Assembly (NCBI GenBank): GCA_009667805.1
Contig: CM019069.1
Coordinates: forward strand, 54,378,422 to 54,442,421
Reading direction: 5' to 3'
Length of the DNA: 64,000 nt
Source of the DNA: Leptobrachium leishanense
Taxonomy: Eukaryota; Chordata; Amphibia; Anura; Megophryidae
The notes beneath the pieces were generated by a model. It did no database searches and had not been told where the DNA came from. It worked only from the letters and a program-made list of their open reading frames with translations. Below are positions 1 through 11,489 of the stretch, one piece after another. Within the stretch, counting starts at the first letter, position 1. Every line of letters starts with the position of its first letter. Position numbers and translations under genes: made by a program.

Positions 1-108
1 CCATTGACTTGCATGGAGTTCGAGTTCAGGTTCGGGTTCGGACCCGAACATATGGAAAGTTCAGGTTCGGGCCCGAACCGAACTCGGGCGGTGTTCGGCT
101 CATCCCTA
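1..108. mobile_element. hAT-like MITE, one end
   Basis: Low-complexity TTCGGG/CCCGAA sequence ending in CGGCTCATCCCTA, which resembles the CGCACATCCCTA end of the element at 6420-7224. Only the right end lies in the window, so no target duplication can be checked. Confidence 0.45.
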
Positions 109-795
109 GTGTGGGGCAAACAATGAGATAAAAAGCCTCCACACTATGGCTGATAAAGTTTATTATTGCAGAAGTTATTTACACATCACAGCAATTCAAA
201 GAACTGCATCATAGAGCTCCTGTGCTACATCCCCCATATGCAGCAAGCTCCTGCTGAAGAGGGTCCAATAAACCCGAAACAGCGCTGTCTGGGAGTGGCT
301 TTGACCAGTTGAATAAACCTGATCTCTGCTAAAAAAAAGCCATTTAGTATGGCATGGCATTGATTGAAGGGTTCTGTGTAAAAACAGACCCAGGATGCAA
401 AAAAGTGAGACAGATGTCATTTGCATATCTTACCCAGAGTTCCTTGCTGCATATGGGGAATGTAGCACAGGGGCTCTGGGATGCAGTTCTTTCAATTGCT
501 GTGATGTGCAAATGGATTCTGCAATAATAAACTATATATTTATACATATATATACACATGTTTATTATTGCAGAAGCCATTTGCACATCACAGCATTTCA
601 AAGAACTGCATCCCAGAGCCCCTGTGCCGCATTCCCCATATTCCTTGCTGCATATGGGGAATGCGGCACAGGGGCTCTGGGATGCAGTTCTTTGAATTAC
701 TGTGATGTGCAAATGGCTTCTGCAATAATAAACGTAACCATTATAGCGTGGAGGCTTTTTATCACACTTTTTGTCCTCCACCACAACCATTGTAA
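109..795. mobile_element. Composite foldback repeat (family H)
   Basis: The outer arms, about 112-255 and 645-790, are inverted copies sharing AAAAAGCCTCCAC and GTTTATTATTGCAGAAG. Inside, 558-735 is itself a near-perfect palindrome centred near 645, and 338-530 is a direct copy of the unit also present at 2287-2485. The unit ends AATAATAAAC, followed by TA-rich simple repeat in several copies. The direct copies at 338-530 and 2287-2485 both keep an ATTTGCAT octamer (419-426 and 2369-2376). Open frames here mirror the palindrome and are not genes. Superfamily not recognised. Confidence 0.6.
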
Positions 796-805
796 GTATA
801 TATAC

Positions 806-806
806 A

Positions 807-835
<29 letters not shown>
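806..835. repeat. (TA)n microsatellite
   Basis: Pure alternating TA tract following the family H foldback. Confidence 0.9.
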
Positions 836-837
<2 letters not shown>

Positions 838-1086
838 ATACACACAGACCAACAAACTGATTGAAAACACAGCAATATATCCATATTTTTAAGAAAACTC
901 ATTTTTGAAAACACAAAAACAAGACAGGTGATTAGATATTATTTCTTCTTCTTCTTTTTTTCTACAATATAAATATCTATTAAGAAAAAGCAAAAATCAG
1001 CAGAACACACAGAAAAATGCTCATAGATACACATTACAATCGTGCTCGGGGAGAATAACAAAGATCATCAATAGTAACCCGCTGAT

Positions 1087-1519
1087 TAAGGCTAGGGTCA
1101 GACGAATGCATTTTTCCCCGCAAACGTGAAAAAGTGCGTCCGAACGCATTGACGTATTTTTTCACGGAATGCGCAAAAACGGTCAGACGACGCGCATTTT
1201 CAGGCGTGATTTTGTACGGATCGTCAATAAAACTCTTTTTGCGTCTGGACGTTATGTAGGCTGGACATTAGCAGCGTCTGACATCTCCTAATCACGCACA
1301 CACGCCGCTATGCCGCAGCTGTACACTCAGTACGTCAGTACTAGCGGTTCAGTGTTCTCAGAAAAATGCGTTCAAATTCCACTTGCGATGCACGGCCGAA
1401 CTTTTGTGTGGCCGTACATCGTATATTGGCCGTCATTGCCCGTCATCTGCTGCTAGTGCGGCTGTAATTATGTGCGCCAGAACGCACGTTAAAAGTGCGC
1501 TGGTCTGACCCCAGCCTAA
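1087..1519. mobile_element. PIF/Harbinger-like MITE, family A (copy 1)
   Basis: Terminal inverted repeats of the AGGCTAGGGTCAGACGA type, matching TCTGACCCCAGCC at the right end, flanked by TAA on both sides (1087-1089, 1517-1519). The interior is GC-rich and partly self-complementary with no coding capacity. The 3-bp TAA/TTA duplication and GGC-start ends fit PIF/Harbinger. Confidence 0.75.
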
Positions 1520-2286
1520 ACAAGAAAGCATATTTCAAGTTCTCAATTTTCACTCAACGAAGAAAATAAAAAATATGGAGGGCAAAGGAGTAACAACCAT
1601 GAGGGAAAAAAGTAAACGAGGGGAGAGAGAGAGAAAAAAAGTGGGGTATTCTTATTTTTATATTTTCATTGGAATGAACACTATTGTCTCAGTAAATATA
1701 GCAGTGGTTCCAACCAGATATGAAATGAAAGGATAATTTGGAAAATGTCCTCTTTTAAACTGCAGTTTTCCTCTACTTACATTCAAATTTATTGCGAATG
1801 TAACATTTAGAATTTTCTATTTTTAAGGATGATTACATTGAATGAAGTATGTGATTCGCACATATATGCTGCAATCTGCATAAATTGAACATTTTATTCA
1901 AACTCTGTGCTTCAAATGTAAATTTATCTAGATGTTTCAGAAAGACCAATCCTCATCAAATGCACAGACTGTAAATTCAGGTCAGTATCTAGGGAAACGC
2001 TGGGATTTACCTACTAAATGGTGAGACTGAAATACTTGAGTCAAATTAAACTAGATTAAAAAAGCTAACATTTTAGAAGGTGACTTTTTCAGAGGCTGGT
2101 GCTGGTAAATATTTTATTTGTCGATTTTATCATAATTTATAATGTATCAATATACATTTCATAGTATCGTAAACATGTCAATTTGAAAATAGCAGTGAAA
2201 AAGAAAAGTAAGTCAGTGGAAGGGAGTATATACGTACTTCGGTGCCTAGCAATTATAGTGATCTGCAAGAATGATGAAAAGAAGTT
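1520..2286. other. Unique AT-rich sequence
   Basis: No repeat, exon or structured RNA recognised. Confidence 0.5.
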
Positions 2287-2483
2287 ACAGGGAAAGTTTG
2301 GCATAGCATTGATTTTAGGGTTCTGTGTAATAACAGACCCAGGATGCATAAAAGCGAGACAGGGGGTCATTTGCATATCCTACCCAGAGTTCCTTGCTGC
2401 ACATGGGGAGTGTAGCACAGGAGCTCTGGGATGCAATTCATTGAAATGCTATGATGTGCAAGTGGCTTCTGCAATAATAAACA

Positions 2484-2485
<2 letters not shown>
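2287..2485 (+). repeat. Family H repeat unit
   Basis: Direct copy of the unit at 338-530: both contain GGGTTCTGTGTAA, CAGACCCAGGATGCA and an ATTTGCAT octamer, and end CTTCTGCAATAATAAAC. It is followed by an alternating TA tract. Confidence 0.65.
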
Positions 2486-2487
<2 letters not shown>

Positions 2488-2534
<47 letters not shown>

Positions 2535-2535
2535 A
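2488..2535. repeat. (TA)n microsatellite
   Basis: Alternating TA tract at the 3' end of the family H unit. Confidence 0.9.
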
Positions 2536-3082
2536 TATACTGTATGTTACGGGTAAAGTTTGAAATGGTGATAAAGTTAGGATTGCCTGGGTAAAACTGA
2601 CATTATTGATTCTGATTGAGTCCGTTTTTTCAGGGTAAAGTCTGAAATGAAACCAAACATTGGACTTCGAAGTACCACTGGCAGCTGAGCATAGGGAATG
2701 GTTGAATTCATTAAAAGAGGTTATGTAAATTAGCAGCTACAAATAATTCAATGGTTCCAAGAGATCACAAGATAAACTGAGGATTGTTAATAATATGTCA
2801 GATGCGCTGTATTGAATCTATCCAATCCTGTTTTCTGTATAAAAACCTTGTTGATTTCTATTTCTGGTTAGAACACCGATAAAGAGCATTTTCTGTTCTC
2901 ATTCGCTATGACACGCTAAGCAATAAACAAGAACCTGATTTTATACCAGAAGACAAGTGCTTTATGTTTTTTCTTTTATTATTAAGCCGTTCATGAGTTC
3001 TGTTCACAAGTTCTACAACAGGAGTAACGTACAGCGGATCACATAGCTAGGCTCATCCATAAACATGGCCAACTCTAAACCC

Positions 3083-3792
3083 TAAGGGCCCTATTACGCT
3101 CTTAGCGTTAAAACGCGGGCGCCTGCAGTTTTCCCCCTTGCGCCCGCGTTTTAATGCTGGATTACAATGCAGGCGCAAAAAAAAAAAGAGCGTTAAATTT
3201 TGGATGCTCGTGGCAGCGCTGAGCGCTGCCGCAAGCATCCACTCGCTGGAATCCATAGGACTCCATTGAGTTCCTCCCTGCCGGTCACGTGACCAGCCAG
3301 ATCTCGCCTCGCGAGAACCGGCCAGTCGGCATAGGGATACACAGGGAGAGACTGGGGGGACTTTTTCCCCCAGTCTTTCCCTGCTCCTGCCGGCTGGAGG
3401 AGGCGATCGGAGCCGTGGTCCTCGCTGCGGGACAGAGGGCGAGTATACGATCTTTTTTTATTTTTAGGCTGGTGTTAACAGATTCTGCAGAAGCGGAATC
3501 CATTAACACCAAGTCCTGGCTCTGGTTAACTTTGCGTTGACCAGAGCCAGGCGTTAATCAGCGCTGGGACAATGTAATACCAGCGCTGATTAACAATTTT
3601 CGCTCCACATGTTAAGCATAGGGAGCGCAAAGTACAGTAACCTCGCGCAGCGCTGCGCAAGGTACCAAACGCAAATGGATTTTTTTAACCCGTTTGCGTT
3701 TGGATTGTAATATGCAGTAAATACCGCAGCAAACGTTAATGCTCACGCAAGTGAACGTTAACGTTTGCGTTAGGAATGTAATAGAGCCCTAA
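3083..3792. mobile_element. Palindromic MITE, family C (copy 1)
   Basis: Ends GGGCCCTATTACG and AATGTAATAGAGCCC, flanked by TAA on each side (3083-3085, 3790-3792). The 5' half is GC-rich with a CGCGAG palindrome and a CACGTGAC block. The 3' half carries the conserved core ATGTTAAGCATAGGGAGCGC. Reads through it are palindrome shadows, not genes. The 3-bp duplication suggests a PIF/Harbinger-type transposase. Confidence 0.75.
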
Positions 3793-5003
3793 CTCTTTTA
3801 ATCATTTTTAACCAAGGGGCTTGGGTAGTCCACAGATTACCAGGGTAAAGTGCCAAAATATCTATCACGCTTTTGGATCATGTGGGTTTTACCCAATTTC
3901 GGACTCTACCCATAACATATACAGTATATATATATATATATGGCATTTAACTCTACATAATTTTAAGAAAGAGAGGGTTTTTTTCTGTGACGGGGATAAA
4001 TTTAAAGACTTTCTTTTTTAGTTACTCCAATCCTTTGCTACATGGAGATTGAGGTTTCTGGTTGCAGGAAAAAGCATCAGTGTATTCTGTGCTCTTCAAA
4101 TGTGACTTTCTGGAATCAATATGGACAAAAATAATTCACTTGTCAAAGTTTCTATCATTTCAAAGATAATCATTTATTTCCAACTAAAAGACAAAATGAA
4201 AGTTAAAACGTTTGAGGAGATTAGAAAGGAGTAAGCGATAACGCACCCATCAATTGTAAAACCACAAAGGAAGAAATTAAATGAATTCCTCTAATTCCAT
4301 CCAAACGCAAGAGGCTTCATCAACTCTGGAACCACCAGTTTTATCTGGGCTGGTAAAATCGGATGATAGATCATGCAAAATTCCGAGGAAAATGTCTCTC
4401 TAACCAAAAAAAGTGATGTGGAAAGCAACAGAGAACTTGCAAATCGATACAGAGTAACATTTCTGTCCTCTTTGAAAATTTTCAGAAGCAGAGCAGTCAC
4501 AAATACTCCCTGATTGCATCACAATTACCTCTTGCAGATAAATCTGGTTTTAAAATAACGTAATATCCAAAATGTGTTAAACAAAGCTTGAATGTGCCAG
4601 TCAGAAATTTGTTTCCACAGCACATTGTATTCGCCGCACAAATAATGTGGGACCGGCACTGCATCTAGAGGGAAATCTTCAATGTCCACAGAGGATGAGT
4701 TCGATAAAGTAATCTTGGAATTCTCTGCTGGGAATCTAGAAGCTGAAATTGATCTGGACCTCACCAAAACTGAAAGTGAACTCATACAAGAACTGCTAGA
4801 AATTATTAACAACAAAGGATAAGCGGAGCAATACTATCAATTCATAAGAACAAAGCATAGAAACAACAATGACTGAACTTGTCAAGAAAAAGGTTGAACT
4901 AAGATAAAGATCTTCTCTTGTTAAGAGGACATTATAACGAAAGGTGCTACGAAAATATCCCTGGTACACATTACACATTTTGTACATATTACATTGGGCT
5001 TCT
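3793..5003. other. Unique AT-rich sequence
   Basis: A short TA tract lies near 3918-3942; otherwise no repeat or exon was recognised. Confidence 0.5.
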
Positions 5004-5427
5004 TTAGGCTAAGGTCAGACGAGCGCATATTGTACGGACTGTGCGTCCGTGCAGTACGGACGCACGTTCTGATGGAAGACGCAGTAGTGGCCACACGGTC
5101 CATTTTTGTGACTGACGTTATTTTTGACGGATGTAGATGGGAAATGTAAAACCATTTTGTCCGTCAAATGTATCAATGCAGTCCGTCTGACTACGTTCCA
5201 TCACTCACACACAAAGCTATGCGGACGTTGCGGATGTGGCGCACTCCGCACGTCTGTTCTAGCGGTATTACGTTCTTGCATAACCTGCGTCCGTTTGCCG
5301 CGTCCGCACTTCCGTGCAGACGTACTTCGTGTGTGGGGCTCCATTGGTCAGAATGCTATGCTGCCATGGACGTACAAATGTGCGGCAACACGGACGTGAT
5401 AACTGCGCTCGTCTGACACGAGCCTTA
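5004..5427. mobile_element. PIF/Harbinger-like MITE, family A (copy 2)
   Basis: TTA duplications at 5004-5006 and 5425-5427 flank ends GGCTAAGGTCAGACGAGCG and GTCTGACACGAGCC. The interior is non-coding and rich in CGTCCG-type words. Confidence 0.8.
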
Positions 5428-6025
5428 GAAGTATGGGGTGCCAGTGACAGATAATATGACAGAAGGACCAAGAATATGATTTTTTTCTAAAATGTAATTT
5501 GTCTACAAAGTAGAAGCACTGAAACATATGGAAGCATATGTCATAAGCTAAATTTTGCATATAATCAGGTCTAAGGATGTTTTTTCAGTTAATTTATGCC
5601 TATTCAGTTGATATCAGATACTTTTAAAGAGGATATAGATTTATTTTCCAGTGGAAGGGGTGGAAGAATGTCACAAACCATTCTAAGGGCAGGATATTAT
5701 TAGGAATAGTAAAATAAAGTCTGATTTAGAGACGTCGATCTTGATGATGACAAATTTACTTAAAAGATGTATGGTTGACATTGAGAGATTTATTTTGGTT
5801 TATGAGATAATGCGTAGCCAGTGTACCAATCTTGAGGTGCACGGGAGAACATTTATTTAGCGGTGTTCCTGTCCCCCACAAGAAAACTGTCCTATGTTTG
5901 TGACTTTCTTGTCTGTCTTGCCTGTCTTGGGTGGGAGTCCGTGTGGAGTTGGCAATGGGGATTATCTTGGATTTGGCTGAGTAAAATGGGATTGAGCGTA
6001 GAGTTGAGTGAACTGCATAGTGCAA
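5428..6025. other. Unique sequence
   Basis: No feature recognised between the family A element and the truncated family C element. Confidence 0.45.
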
Positions 6026-6419
6026 GTGAGGCAGCGCTACGTGAGGCAGCGCTAACGCTCCACCACAAGCATCCCCTCCTGGAATCCATAGGACTATTAG
6101 GAGGCTACTGCTGCCAGGACACATAACCGACAGGATCTCGCCTCTCGTGAGATTCTGCAGGTCACCAGAGAGATCACTGAGAGGGAGACAGAGGACTTTT
6201 TTCCCCACTCTCACTCTGCTCCCGGCGGCCAGAAGAGGCAGATTGGGCCGTCATTCTTACCACGGGATGGGAGGTGAGTATCTAATTTTTGGGGGGATTT
6301 GTAGCTGATGAGAACTGAAGCGGTATCAGTTAGCACCAGCTCCAATTTGTGGTTAAGGTTTGAGTTAACCGTAGCGGTGAGTAATTAGCGTTAGTACTTT
6401 GTAATCCTAATGCTAATTA

Positions 6420-7224
6420 GGCTTGTGCACGATTTTTTTTTCGGTTCGATTCGGTTCGGTTCGTTCGGATTATGAAAATTTTCGTTTCGACTCGTTTCAG
6501 CCGATTTTCGTTGAGTTTCGGTTCATTTTTCGTATCTACTTTTTTTTCGTGATTTCGGAAATTTTAGTGTTTTTCGGAACGTCTGTTCTCCTCGTTTCAA
6601 AGTGTCTATTAGTTTTGACGTAAACTAATGGTTTTTCGGATACGATAATTATACGATACGATAATTCTGCCGATACGATAATTCTGCCATTGAGATTTTC
6701 TCATGTTTTACAAGAAGGATACATTGAGATTTCTCATGTTTTACAAGAAGGATACATTGAGATTTCTCATGTTTTACAAGTAGGATACATTGAGATTTCT
6801 CATGTTTAACAAGAAGGATACATTGAGATTTCTCATGTTTTACAAGAAGGATACATTGAGATTTCTCATGTTTTACAAGAAGGATACATTGAGATTTCTC
6901 TGATTTTCCAGGAAGGAAACATTGAGATGTGAATGATACAAAACTTAATTACAGAATCAGCGATATAAATACGATGTCCGAAATTACTGAAATCGAACCG
7001 AAATCAGGAATGGAGCCGAAATCACGTATGGAATGAAAATGAATTTCGATTTTACACATTTCTAGTCCATTCAAAAATTCCGAAAAGTTTTCGGTTTGGC
7101 ACGAAAATTCGTTCGGATCTGCCGTTTTCGGATCTTAAAATTTTCGTAAAATCGGCCGAATCCGAATGCACAAATCGGGAAATTTCGTGAAAATTCAGAA
7201 ATTCCGAAACCCGAAACGCACATC
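6420..7224. mobile_element. hAT-like non-autonomous element nested in family C
   Basis: Ends GGCTTGTGCACG and CGCACATCC, bounded by a shared 14-bp string (CCTAATGCTAATTA at 6406-6419 and 7225-7238), so the true duplication is up to 14 bp depending on where the termini are drawn; an 8-bp hAT duplication fits inside it. The interior has TTCGG-rich arms and a central 33-bp minisatellite. No coding capacity. Confidence 0.6.
6687..6928. repeat. 33-bp minisatellite derived from a SINE tail
   Basis: About seven and a half tandem units; ACATTGAG starts at 6721, 6754, 6787, 6820, 6853, 6886 and 6919. On the minus strand the unit reads GAGAAATCTCAATGTATCCT followed by TCTTGTAAAA, which is the 3' end of the SINE at 13361-13556 with about one substitution and one indel. 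The last unit is the most divergent and the closest to the SINE. Confidence 0.85.
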
Positions 7225-7445
7225 CCTAATGCTAATTAACTCTTTGCGCTCCTCATGTTAAGCATAGAAAGCGCAAAGTACAGTAAACGCATGCTGCAAA
7301 GCGCAATCTCTGAAGTGCTAATGTTTTTTTTAACCCATTAGAGTTCGGATTGTAATATGGGCGGCGCACGCTAGGGCCACTTAACCTAACGTTAACGCTC
7401 ACATAGCTGAGCGCTAACATTAGCGTTAAGATTGTAATATTGCCC

Positions 7446-8420
7446 TTGTTTTGTACATGTGGCCCATAGAAGCAACATCAAAATAAAAGAATAAGGTTCA
7501 AACATTCTACGAGAAAATAATTAATGTCAAATGAACCCTTAGCAAGTGATGGCTGCACAAAAACAAAGTATAGGTAAGCAGGTTCACTGGCTGCAATCTC
7601 GATTATGTATATGAAAGCAAGTAATTCAGAAGTAAGGAAAACGGCAACAAGTATTACCTATAATAGATGATGACCTGGATTTTGATAGTTCCAGTGTGCA
7701 GGCTGAGCAGGATGAGATTCTTTTACTGACATCTCTCAGTGATTGGGTATCTGAAACAAAAAGAACAACATACGTAAATGTTATAACGTTGGCAAACACA
7801 AGTGCGCCTATCATATAATTTACAATGACAGCGAAGCGAGATCGAATTTAAAAACGTCACAGGCTTTATACTGGAACATTTATATAGATTTCTCATTAAG
7901 TGGAGAGGGTTATAGTACTAGACTACAAGGCATCTTTCACTGCACGAACCTTGAAAGTTGGTGTTCATAGGTTAATTAAAATACATTCGATTTTACATAA
8001 TTGCAACACAGGAGCTTAATGAGGAAAGATACACTATAACGTGTGATCCATTAAAATACACTGAGATTTTGTTTAACGCAATGTTTTACAATGCAAAGTG
8101 AAAAAAAAACATTTTACTAAAAAAAATTCAACAATAGCACAAGAAAACTCACACATAACATACATTGTTATGAAGTTGTTACCTTAGATCCGTATAATGA
8201 GCAACAAAGATCACCATTGTTCATTGATTGCATTATGGCAACACATATCAGGCTCATTTAACAAGGAATCACTCCCAATATATGTGTTAGCATTTCTTTT
8301 GCTAACAGATATAACTGGAAAAAAGGGAGTTGGTCCCTCTTAACGTTTAGACATCACTAGCTTCATGCGGCATGCCGCAGGGGGAAGTGACAGCTGTGAG
8401 CAGACGCCCATGTCCTACAG
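7446..8420. other. Unique AT-rich sequence
   Basis: No feature recognised. Confidence 0.45.
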
Positions 8421-8604
8421 CAGTGGTTCCCAACTCCGGTCCTCAAGTCCCCCTAACAGGCCAGACTTTAAGGATTCCCTTGGGGAAATGCAGACTGAAT
8501 CCTGCAATCACTGAGCAGCATATCATATCACCTGTGCTGTGCTTCACATATCTGAAAAACCTGACTTGTTAGGGGTACTTGAGGGCCAGGGTTGGGAAAC
8601 ACTG
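8421..8604. mobile_element. hAT-like MITE
   Basis: Ends CAGTGGTTCCCAACTCCGG and GGGTTGGGAAACACTG; 8-bp flanks TCCTACAG and TCCTATGG (6 of 8 identical). Related to the copy at 38867-39042, which keeps a perfect 8-bp duplication. Confidence 0.8.
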
Positions 8605-8984
8605 TCCTATGGGACAGCTCTCCTCTCACTCTGCGCAGTTGATTACTGCTGATGGCCAATCGCACTTTGGCCCCAGCTAGTTTCCCACACAGAGAGGAAA
8701 ACATGGCGGCACCCAATGCTGGATCAGGCCAGGTAAGTCAACCTGCAATATCTCAACAAGGGATGAGATATCACATTTATCTTTAAAACCACTATACTAC
8801 CGGAGCACTATACTACCGTTATGGTTGCCATTCCTGAAAAAACAGTCCTCTCATTCAATTCTCTATCATCCTCTTGCCAATGCGTCTTATTCTTAACTCT
8901 GCGTCTTATACACTGCAGCTTCTTGTTGGCACCTTTCATTTCATAAACATAAACTGCCACTTTGCAATCTGCAAGGAATGCAGG
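8605..8984. other. Unique sequence before the L2 fragment
   Basis: No clear feature; the last part may be a decayed upstream portion of the L2 element. Confidence 0.35.
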
Positions 8985-9612
8985 TGCCAGGGTTATTTTT
9001 CTCACCAGGCGCACCTCGCGCACCTCCCCCTCTGCCGGTCCCTCCATTGGCTTCCTGTACGTTTCAGGACACAGTTTAAAATACTGATGCTCACTTTAAA
9101 ATCGCTCAATAAATCAACCCCCCTTAGATGTCTTTGTCACTACACAAGCACGTCCCGTCCAGACAACTCCAGTCAGCGGCCTGTCGTCTATCTACACCCG
9201 CACTGCCAACTCTCGCCTCCAAGACTTCTCAAAGACAGCTCCGGTCCTGTGGAATGACTTGCCTCGCCCTATCAAACTCTCCCCTAATCTTCAGACCTTC
9301 AAGAAATCCCTCAAAACCCATCTCTTCAGATTAGCGTACCGCATCACTGATTCAACACATCCCCCTGCTCAACTATTCCCACATCATTGAAGCCGCTTCC
9401 ACTGCCCCACCAGTCCCTAACCACTGGCACTGACATCCAGCAAAGCTCCCCTTGTCTTCCTCAACCCCAATCCCTCTAGACTGTAAGCTCCTACGAGCAG
9501 GGCACTCATTTCCATCCTATGTCCATTTATCTGTATCGTGTTCCCTTTTTGTTATTTTAAAGCGCTGCGGACACTGTTGGCGCTATATAAATGATGATGA
9601 TAATAATAATAA
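8985..9612 (+). pseudogene. L2-clade LINE, 3' end of ORF2 and 3' tail
   Basis: The translation across frameshifts contains the C-terminal landmark of L2 ORF2: SLHWLPVRFRTQFKILMLTL, then KSLNKSTP, then a region resembling the VLWNDLPRPIKLSP and FKKSLKTHLFRL segments. The 3' UTR follows with TGTAAGCTCCTACGAGCAGG and GCGCTATATAAATGATGATG, ending in an AT-rich (GATGAT/AATAAT) tail. It is 5' truncated with at least one frameshift, so it is dead. The uninterrupted tail here serves as the empty-site reference for the MITE inserted into the L2 copy at 23862-24930. Confidence 0.85.
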
Positions 9613-9903
9613 ATGCATATTCTGTCTTTCTGTATTTTTACAAGAACACGTGAATAACATGGTTACAACCCAATTCTCTTCATCCCACATTGTCTATTTA
9701 GTTGTAGATAGTTCAATGGACCAATAAATTTTTGTGACATTTGTTTTGCAGTCATTCTGCTTGATGTATGGGTGACCTTCAATTAAGTTATTTAAATGTC
9801 AACTTCAGGACTCCACACTCCGCTGTTTGATAGGCCCCTCTGATGCGTGCATAGTATTCCTTGTTCCTCATACTTTTTTCTTTAAATATTTGGATACACT
9901 ACA

Positions 9904-10250
9904 GGGATTATTCAGAGAGCACCCTGGGGTTATTCAGAGTGCCCTCTCGTTCCCCGTGCTTCCCTGCACTTCGGGGAATCGAAGTTCCCCACCCTGCGGT
10001 GTATTCAGCAGCAAGCACCTCAGGGCCCCCGGAGTGCAGGGAAAACCCGCTGCAATCCCGCCGAAAGCCACCAAAAACTCGCCGGAACCGGAAAAAACAC
10101 GCCGGAAAAAGACAACGAGCCGCCGATCACAGCGCAGAGCAGCCGCCGAATAAAAGCCGACTAGCAGACAAACGGGGTAAAAAAAAGTACGTTTGAAAGC
10201 AAATGGTCTCAGAGAGACAGTGATCAAATCAGTTCTGCGCAATTCCATAG
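9904..10250 (+). mobile_element. Family D MITE, partial (copy 1)
   Basis: Begins near GGGATTATTCAGAGAGC and contains the GC-rich CCGCCGAAAGCC / GCCGATCACA block seen in other family D copies, with CAGCAAGCACC upstream. The right end is missing. The long open frames are compositional shadows of this GC-rich block. Confidence 0.55.
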
Positions 10251-10697
10251 CGCTGTACAATTTGCAAGTTGCGTAGAAGTGCAAATTGCGTTAGATACCT
10301 GGACGGGGGGTTTGGAAGTCCCTGAGCTGAAGAGGAGGAGCTGCATGTGGCAAGGGAGAAAAGAGGAGTATTGTCACCCTAAATAAAAAAAAATAATATC
10401 TGGGCATCTGTCCAGTTATTTAAAGGAAAAAAGGGAACTCTGTTTTGATTTAGATTATAACTCAACTGACGGTGAGAGTTTGGAGCTGAATACATAAAGA
10501 GTTGGTTTTATTTTGCATGTTAAATATGGTTCAGATTGAAAAATATCTTCAGTTTAGCCTTTTAGCAAAGCTACATTTGAAATAGATCCTTCTTCATGCA
10601 CGTACTGATATCCTCGTGATTGCACCCAGTTTAAAATCTGGCACCAATTCACACTGAGAACAGCAAATAATGTAAATAACCAAAAGATTTTATTGAC
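10251..10697. other. Intronic sequence downstream of the ZNF385 exon
   Basis: On the minus strand this is the intron following the exon at 10698-10839. No repeat recognised. Confidence 0.45.
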
Positions 10698-10839
10698 CTG
10701 ATTTGTGGTTGGCCGTTGAGCTCATAATTGCCTTTGCGCTGTCCTTTGAAGAAGCAGTTTTGTGCTTATTTTTCGATGTCTCTAGCGCTTTGAGCTTCTT
10801 GGCATGTTTACTGCCTTTGTAGTGGGCCTCGGCTTGGCT
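10698..10839 (-). CDS. znf385d: ZNF385-family coding exon (second half of the zinc finger)
   Basis: A 142-bp exon on the minus strand, reading SQAEAHYKGSKHAKKLKALE, then a Lys/Ser/Thr-rich linker containing SSKDSAKA. The two histidines in AHYKGSKH complete the C-x2-C-x12-H-x5-H matrin/U1-type finger begun by the exon at 57327-57437; the join is phase 0 between Asp and Ser. The acceptor is TTCTCCTTTGTAG at the 10840 side. The donor is CAG/GTCAAT at 10697-10696; reading through it meets a stop within three codons, so splicing is required, leaving phase 1 for the next exon (below position 1). No other exon of the gene was recognised. The linker is the most divergent part, as expected between fingers of this family. 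Nothing here indicates a pseudogene: the frame is open, both splice sites are good and the zinc ligands are intact. Confidence 0.9.
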
Positions 10840-11034
10840 CTACAAAGGAGAACAAATCAGGCTTATTCAAGTGCTTTAGACAGAACACAATGAAATGATG
10901 GGTGTATGGAGAACAACATGGAGAATAACAGTAAATGCAACATTTTACAGTCTAGCAACAAAATAATACCTCCCTGAAGACTTGTTATAAAATTACTAAC
11001 ATGGAAAATCTGTTTACAAACATGCACATGTGTT

Positions 11035-11130
11035 TAGCACTAGTACATAGATATACATACACACACATTAACACATACAGTACATATCTATATATATACA
11101 GTATATATCATATATATATATATAAAATAC
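11035..11130. repeat. CA/TA-rich simple repeat
   Basis: Interrupted ATACACACAC and TATATA tracts. Confidence 0.8.
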
Positions 11131-11489
11131 ATGCACGCTCCTATGTTGTACAGAGATATACACACGATTCAAGATAAAACTGTATATGAAGAAATGTGTG
11201 CAGAATAAAGGTACTGTAATTGGTCATAATATAATTTCTTAAATATGTGATAGCTTTTTAAACTGTATTTTACTTCTATATGGCAGGCTTAGTTACAAAA
11301 AACTGACAATAAATCTTCATTATTATTATTTTTTAAAAAAACTATTTATAGTTCATGAGTTCTAGGTGATCCTTTTCTTCGAAATATAAGCCCAGCTCAG
11401 ATATAAAATTCCAGGGTCCCTAGGTCAATCTACCTCAATTACAATGTGATGTTTCCAATATGAGCCCTCTTCCACTTGATCCGTTACTA

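Larger units (their letters stand above)
6026..7445. mobile_element. Family C palindromic MITE, 5'-truncated and interrupted
   Basis: 6026-6419 matches the left half of family C (GGAATCCATAGGACT, GATCTCGCCTC, the TTAGCACCAG block). 7225-7445 is the right half with the core ATGTTAAGCATAG and a degraded GCCC end. Between them sits an 805-bp insertion. The uninterrupted equivalent of the target site is in the copy at 54305-54951. Confidence 0.7.

Noticed and set aside
5124..5471. Several overlapping open frames of 67-91 codons
   Set aside because: All lie within the family A MITE at 5004-5427; they reflect its CGTCCG-rich palindromic interior.
6687..6928. 33-bp regularly repeated units suggesting a CRISPR array
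   Set aside because: Units are directly adjacent without spacers, and the genome is vertebrate.
9827..10284. Overlapping frames of 108-116 codons rich in Arg and Pro
   Set aside because: They fall in a partial family D MITE and arise from its GC-rich block; similar frames occur in the other copies on either strand.
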